From assembly GCA_964370985.1 (NCBI GenBank), contig CAYJLE010000044.1:1-19127 (forward strand): a stretch of 19,127 bases of DNA, given 5' to 3'. The translations under genes and the position numbers were made by a program. Source of the stretch: JAHDVS01 sp964370985 (GTDB taxonomy: Bacteria > Actinomycetota > Thermoleophilia > Gaiellales > Gaiellaceae). Shown here piece after piece: positions 15,164-19,127 of this stretch (the stretch's first letter is position 1; each line of letters starts with the position of its first letter). The notes beneath the pieces are model-generated. The model was given only the letters and a program-made list of their open reading frames with translations, was not told the origin of the DNA and searched no databases.

Positions 15164-15178
15164 CCGGCTCAGCGCCGG
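15164..15178. terminator. Small hairpin between tRNA-Glu and the redox gene
   Basis: CCGGC (15164-15168) and GCCGG (15174-15178) enclose TCAGC, which includes the redox gene's stop. A longer-range pairing, GCTCCGGC (15140-15147) with GCCGGAGC (15174-15181), competes with it. Either could end transcription from tRNA-Glu; there is no T-tract. Confidence 0.25.
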
Positions 15179-17133
15179 AGCGGCGGAAGCGCGCGCCGGA
15201 GTCTCGTCCGCTCCCAGCGGGTGAGCGTCCGCGGCGCCACGCACGGCTCGGCGCCGGGGAAGCCGACCGTGTAGCACTCTCCCCTCGAGCAGCCGCAGCT
15301 CGCGAGCTCCGGAGTCGGGCTGACGCACTTCCTGTCGCAACCGCCGCAGTTCACGGAGTCCGTGAAGCTGGGGACGCAATCGCCGTCGCAGCAGATGACG
15401 CCGAACCCGCCCGTCGGCGTGTCGTCGCAGCTGAGGCAACCGCCCGGGGAGCGGCACTGGCCGTCCAGGCAGACCTTTCCGGAGGGGCAGACGGTGCAGC
15501 CGCCGCCGCAGATGTCGTCCCTGGCAACCACCTTGCCGTTGCAGCACCGCTCGGTCTTCGGCCGGTAGCAGGTCTTGCCGCACCGCTTCAGCGGTGCCGG
15601 GCAGGCGTCGCGGCACTTGCCGGCGTGGCAGATCCCCTGGGTCGGGCACGGTTTGAAGCAGCCGCCGCAGTGGCGCGGATCGGAGTGGATGTCACGGCAG
15701 TAACCATCGCAGCAGATCGGCCTCTTGCCGCCCGTGCACGCCTCGCCGCACGCCCCGCAGTTCTCGCGGTCCTTCGACAGGTCCTTGCACTTCCCGTCGC
15801 AGCACCACACGCGTCCGTCGAGCACGTCCGAGCCCTCCGGAGGGCACCCGCCGGGGCACTGGTCGACGTTCGCCGGTCTGCACTCCCCGCCCACACAGAT
15901 CCTGCCCGGGAGGCATTCCACACCACACTTCCCGCAGTTCTCGCGATCGCTCGCCGTGTTGACGCAGCCGCCCGGACAGACGTCGCGGAAGAAGAAGTCG
16001 TTGCAGATGCACTTCGGCTTGCCGAAGGCCCTGCGGATGCACTTCTGCCCCGGACCGCAGCATCCCTTGCCGCACGCCTTGCGACCGGGAGGGCAGGCGG
16101 CAGCGACCGCGGGCTGCCTCGCGCCCGCCAGCGTCCGGGCCGGAAGCGCGAGGACGGCGCCGGCGGAGATCGCCGCGCCGGCGGCGCGCGCCAGGAACTC
16201 CCTGCGTGCGAGCGGCTGCGCCGGCTCGGCGCGCGACGCGTCCGCGACGGTCTCGGCAACCAGCCGGCGGATCTGGTCCGCGCCGCCGGCGAGGTGGCTC
16301 GCGATCTTGCCGTCGGCGCCGACGAGAACAGCGCTCGGCGTCGCCTCTGCCCGGTAGGCGCGCGAGACGCGGTCGTCTTCCCTGAGCAGCACGTCCCGGC
16401 GACCGTGCGCGTCCGCTCCACGCCCGGCTGGCTCGCGAACGTGTTCGAGGACCGCGATGGTCAGCCTGTCCGCGTGCTCGCGCTGCCAGCCGGCAAGCTC
16501 CGGGGCAAGGTCGATACAGGGACCGCAGGCGGAGTCGGCGAACACGAGCAGCACCGGCCGGCCGCGCCCGCGCAGGGCAGCGAGCGTCACCTCGCCGCCC
16601 TCGAGCGCCGGCAGGCTGAACCCGGGTGCGGCCGCGCCGACACGCAGGCCGGCATCGCCGCCGCGCTGTCCTCGCCACACGAGCAGCGCCGCCCCGGCCA
16701 CGACGGCGGCCAGCGCGACGCCGCCGAGCGTCGAGCCCGGCCCGGCGGCCACCACCAGGACGGCTAGCAGGGCCACGCCGAGGTTGCGGGCGACCGCCCA
16801 CCAGCTCACGGGAGCCGAGTGCAGCTGGCCGAAGCAGCGGCATTCGGGCGCGTTCCCCCGGGCCAGGTTGACCGCGATCGCGGCGGAGAACACGAGCAGC
16901 AGCAAGGCCGCGGCCGCCGCCGCGAGGCGGGCGCTCCAGCCGGCCACGAGCGAGCCCGCGACGGCGAGCTCCACCACGGGCAGGAGCGCGCCGAGCGCCG
17001 GAGCAGCCCGGGCGGGCACCCCGAAGGCCGCCACGGCCTGCCCCGCCCCGCGGCGATCCCCCAGCTTCGAGAGTCCAGCTGTGACGAACACAGCAACGAG
17101 CGCGAGCCTCGCCGCCTCGAGGGCCAGGGGCAT
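15169..17133 (-). CDS. MauE-like membrane / thioredoxin-domain / Cys-rich fusion protein
   Basis: A protein of about 654 residues. Numbering here counts from the TTG at 17175, giving 668; I prefer ATG 17133 (residue 15), with GTG 17136 next to it. Residues 17-170 contain five hydrophobic segments and the MauE-like ECRCFG (Cys112, Cys114). Residues 176-310 are a TlpA/AhpC-type thioredoxin fold with the redox pair Cys217 and Cys220 in CGPC and a cis-Pro in ATPSAVLVG. Residues 322-346 read like a Tat signal, ARREFLARAAG followed by a hydrophobic stretch and ALPA, but inside the protein. Residues 361-646 hold about 52 Cys, including four exact copies of C-x3-C-x9-C-x2-C-x3-C, like Stig1-type modules. 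MauE/DsbD-like membrane proteins pass electrons to thioredoxin-like partners; here the partner and a probable disulfide-rich client are one chain. The frame is open throughout with no internal stop. Function is inferred. Confidence 0.85.
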   Translation of the reverse strand: MPLALEAARLALVAVFVTAGLSKLGDRRGAGQAVAAFGVPARAAPALGALLPVVELAVAGSLVAGWSARLAAAAAALLLLVFSAAIAVNLARGNAPECRCFGQLHSAPVSWWAVARNLGVALLAVLVVAAGPGSTLGGVALAAVVAGAALLVWRGQRGGDAGLRVGAAAPGFSLPALEGGEVTLAALRGRGRPVLLVFADSACGPCIDLAPELAGWQREHADRLTIAVLEHVREPAGRGADAHGRRDVLLREDDRVSRAYRAEATPSAVLVGADGKIASHLAGGADQIRRLVAETVADASRAEPAQPLARREFLARAAGAAISAGAVLALPARTLAGARQPAVAAACPPGRKACGKGCCGPGQKCIRRAFGKPKCICNDFFFRDVCPGGCVNTASDRENCGKCGVECLPGRICVGGECRPANVDQCPGGCPPEGSDVLDGRVWCCDGKCKDLSKDRENCGACGEACTGGKRPICCDGYCRDIHSDPRHCGGCFKPCPTQGICHAGKCRDACPAPLKRCGKTCYRPKTERCCNGKVVARDDICGGGCTVCPSGKVCLDGQCRSPGGCLSCDDTPTGGFGVICCDGDCVPSFTDSVNCGGCDRKCVSPTPELASCGCSRGECYTVGFPGAEPCVAPRTLTRWERTRLRRALPPLRR

Positions 17134-17192
17134 CACGGGGCCGGGAATGGTAGATAGCGGCCCGGGCCGGCGCAAGTGCGGAGAGGAGCCCC

Positions 17193-17234
17193 GGGGCGCT
17201 GACCGGGCGCCCCAGGGCCGGAGTTCAGCGCCCC
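17193..17234 (-). terminator. Alternative hairpins after the dehydrogenase small subunit
   Basis: GGGGCGC (17193-17199) pairs perfectly with GCGCCCC (17207-17213). The longer GGGGCGCTGA (17193-17202) pairs perfectly with TCAGCGCCCC (17225-17234), which covers the small subunit's stop codon. The two stems exclude each other. They probably form a terminator between this operon and the redox gene; there is no T-tract. Confidence 0.45.
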
Positions 17235-17650
17235 GGCGTCGGCCGGTAGATCGGGCCGCGCTCGTAGACCCGCTCGAGCAGGCCCTCCTCGACGTAGTCG
17301 GGGAGGCCAGCGGCCGGGAGCGGCCGCGGCGTCTGACCCGGGTAGCCGAGGCGGCGCTGCACCTCGGGGTGGAGGTAGTAGCCGCCCACGATCGCGACCA
17401 CGAGCGCGTCGTACGCGTCGGGGTCAGCGGTGCGGAGCGCCTCGACCCACTCGAGCGCGCCGCCGCCCTCCGGGGCCTGCTCGAGCGCCCGCAGCAGGGC
17501 GGGCTCGAGGTCGGGCCGCGAGGCGAGCACGAGGTCGAGCTGGGCGCCGGCGATCCCGAGCTCGCCCGGGGCGGGCATCCCGTCCGCGCCGGGGATCAGG
17601 CCGTCGGCGAGCCCGGCCAGCAACTCGCGGAGAGGGGCGGGGATCGTCAC
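17225..17650 (-). CDS. Gluconate 2-dehydrogenase subunit 3-like (small) subunit
   Basis: A 141-residue protein of the gluconate 2-dehydrogenase subunit 3 family, the small partner of membrane-linked, FAD-dependent sugar/alcohol dehydrogenases. Visible marks are LAGLADGLIPGADGMPAP near the N-terminus, LLRALEQAPEGGG in the middle and VVAIVGGYYLHPEVQRRLGYPGQ at 83-105, the family's best-conserved stretch. Many relatives carry a Tat signal that exports the flavoprotein too; this one begins directly with MTIPAPLREL and has none. The start is GTG 17650, overlapping the GMC stop by 4 bp (GTGA), so the two subunits are made together. In-frame sequence upstream to 18208 overlaps the GMC gene and is not coding. 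A cytochrome subunit, if present, is not downstream here. Confidence 0.85.
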   Translation of the reverse strand: MTIPAPLRELLAGLADGLIPGADGMPAPGELGIAGAQLDLVLASRPDLEPALLRALEQAPEGGGALEWVEALRTADPDAYDALVVAIVGGYYLHPEVQRRLGYPGQTPRPLPAAGLPDYVEEGLLERVYERGPIYRPTPGR

Positions 17651-19127
17651 GCGGGCGCCCGCTGGGTGGCGCGGCGCTCGACGAGCCCGTCGGCGAGGCG
17701 AAGCGCGAGCGCCGTGATCGTGCTCGTCGGGTTGACGCCGCCCGCGGTCACGAACACGCTGCCGTCGGCGACGTAGAGGTTGTCGAGCTCGTGCGCCTTC
17801 CCCCACGGGTCGACGACCGAGGTGGCGGGATCGGTCCCCATCCGCGCGGTGCCGAGCAGATGCCAGCCTGCGCCGCGCATCGGGTTGAGCACGTCGACCG
17901 CGGTCGCGCCCGCCTCGAGCATCGACTCGCGGGCCCGCTCGACGTGGAAGTCGAGCAGGCGGCGCGAGTTCTCGGAGATCGTGTAGCGCACCCGCGGGGA
18001 GGGGAGGCGGTCCGGGTCGCACAGCTCGGGGTCGAGCTCGACGCGGTTTCCCTCCTCGGGCAGATCCTCGGCGAAGATGCCCCAGGTGAGGCAGTGGCCG
18101 AACCGCTCCCGCACGCTCGCGTGGTGGCCGGCGCCCCACACGGCCGCGCCGGCCCTGGCCGGCATCGCCGCGTTGAGCGGACCGCCCGACGACGGTGCGA
18201 GGCTCCACTTGGCGCCCCGCACGAACCCGCGGCTCCCGTCGGTCTCGTAGAACTGGAGGCAGTGCAGGCGCGAGCCGACGTTTCCGCTCCAGGTCTCCAT
18301 CAGCCGCTGGAAACGCCCGGTCACGACCGCGAACGGGTGCATCATCAGCCGCCTCCCGACGAGGCCGCTTCCGTTCGCGAGCCCGTCCGGGGAGCGGCTG
18401 TCCGCCGAGAGCAGGAGCAGGCGGGCGGTGCCGATCGCATTCGCGGCCAGGACGACGACGTCGGCCTCGACGCGCTGCTCGCGCCCGTCCCGGTCGACGT
18501 ACTCGGCTCCGCGCACGAGCCGCTCACCGCCGCGCACGAGCCTCGTCACCCGGGCGCCGGTGACGACGCGGGCGCCGAGCTCGACAGCGCGCGGCCAGTG
18601 CGTGACGTCGGTCGAGGCCTTCGCTCCCTCGGGGCAGCCCTGCATGCAGGTGCCCCACTGCGCGCAGGGGTGGCGACCGCGGTAGGGGGCGGAGAGGATC
18701 GCGCTCGGCGCGGGCCACCAGTGCCAGCCGAGCCGGTCGTGGGCGCGGGCGAGCTCGATCACGCCGTCGCCGAGCGGCAGCGGCGGCAGCGGCAGGTCCG
18801 GCCCCTCCGGGTACGCGGGGTCGCCGGCCAGCCCGGCGACCCCGAGCTCGCGAGCGACCCGGTCGTAGTAGGGCTCGAGCTCCTCGTAGTCGAGCGGCCA
18901 GTCGTCCGCGACTCCGTCGAGCGAGCGGACGCGAAAATCCGACGGCGTCAGGCGCGGCCAGTCGCCGGCGTAGAGGACCATCGAGCCGCCGACGCCGTTC
19001 CACATCAGCGGCACGATCTCCGAGCCGTCCGCGTTGACGGGGTAGTCGGCCGCACCGCCGCGCACGTTCGGGTCGGCCGACCACTGCTTCATCACCTGGA
19101 GCTCCCAGTCGGGCTTCGGGCCCGGAT
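17647..19127 (-). CDS. GMC oxidoreductase, FAD-dependent dehydrogenase large subunit (N-terminus outside window)
   Basis: The C-terminal 493 or so residues of a GMC flavoprotein. The frame is open to the window edge, where it reads PGPKPDWELQVMKQW, so the ATG at 19095 is most likely internal and the N-terminal FAD-binding GxGxxG lies beyond the end. Visible marks are WNGVGGSM (FAD contact), VVLAANAIGTARLLLLS, and the catalytic-site region WHLLGTARMGTDP with the later GGVNPTSTITALALRLAD. The stretch HPCAQWGTCMQGCPEGAKAS has three Cys in a pattern (C-x5-C-x3-C-P) like the iron-sulfur binding site of FAD glucose dehydrogenases. Together with the coupled small subunit this points to a sugar, sugar-acid or polyol dehydrogenase that feeds electrons to the respiratory chain. 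The substrate is not known. Confidence 0.9.
   Translation of the reverse strand, partial: PGPKPDWELQVMKQWSADPNVRGGAADYPVNADGSEIVPLMWNGVGGSMVLYAGDWPRLTPSDFRVRSLDGVADDWPLDYEELEPYYDRVARELGVAGLAGDPAYPEGPDLPLPPLPLGDGVIELARAHDRLGWHWWPAPSAILSAPYRGRHPCAQWGTCMQGCPEGAKASTDVTHWPRAVELGARVVTGARVTRLVRGGERLVRGAEYVDRDGREQRVEADVVVLAANAIGTARLLLLSADSRSPDGLANGSGLVGRRLMMHPFAVVTGRFQRLMETWSGNVGSRLHCLQFYETDGSRGFVRGAKWSLAPSSGGPLNAAMPARAGAAVWGAGHHASVRERFGHCLTWGIFAEDLPEEGNRVELDPELCDPDRLPSPRVRYTISENSRRLLDFHVERARESMLEAGATAVDVLNPMRGAGWHLLGTARMGTDPATSVVDPWGKAHELDNLYVADGSVFVTAGGVNPTSTITALALRLADGLVERRATQRAPA

Noticed and set aside
14953..16767. A 604-residue open frame on the plus strand through tRNA-Glu and the redox fusion
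   Set aside because: It reads through a tRNA and antisense to a gene with precise Cys spacing; the sequence is low-complexity Ala/Arg.

Overview
This is a very GC-rich chromosomal window with almost no non-coding space, 4-bp stop/start overlaps, GTG starts, tRNA genes without an encoded CCA, and several secreted proteins built from RTX, PD40 and Pro-rich modules. That mix fits a deep-branching soil actinobacterium. Thermoleophilia (Solirubrobacterales/Gaiellales) is my best guess, inferred from style rather than from any marker gene. I see no phage, IS element, CRISPR array or other sign of a mobile region. No stretch longer than about 130 bases lacks a gene.

Layout. (1) 101-3532, minus strand: a tight operon of lon, an HxlR-type regulator and nudC. 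It diverges from an ABC half-exporter (3586-5406, plus) across a 53-bp gap that holds overlapping -10 boxes and a 24-bp palindrome. (2) 5414-8348: a Sec-exported RTX-repeat protein (minus) divergent from a CAP/SCP-domain secreted protein (plus). (3) 8423-11143: a P2-type cation ATPase (plus), convergent with a DUF1801 protein. (4) 11698-15133: tRNA-Val, a secreted PD40 beta-propeller/RTX protein, a one-chain ECF sigma/anti-sigma/sensor protein, a coupled 51-residue protein, and a divergent tRNA-Glu. (5) 15169-17133: a large membrane protein joining a MauE-like domain, a thioredoxin domain with CGPC, an internal RR-hydrophobic segment and a region of about 52 cysteines. (6) 17225-19127: a gluconate/glucose dehydrogenase-type small subunit and its GMC flavoprotein, which runs off the window.

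The most interesting part is region 4. The sigma protein carries sigma2, sigma4, a zinc anti-sigma motif, a transmembrane helix, a Pro/Glu/Thr stalk and two extracellular beta domains in one polypeptide. A 33-bp element (28 of 33 positions identical, same internal spacing) lies directly upstream of both the sigma operon and the PD40-RTX gene, and I found it nowhere else in the window. The simplest reading is an autoregulated envelope-sensing sigma factor whose regulon includes a secreted calcium-binding propeller. The second standout is the MauE-thioredoxin-Cys-rich fusion, which looks like a thiol-redox enzyme joined to its own disulfide-rich client. Both functions are inferred; the domain order and motifs are read from the sequence.
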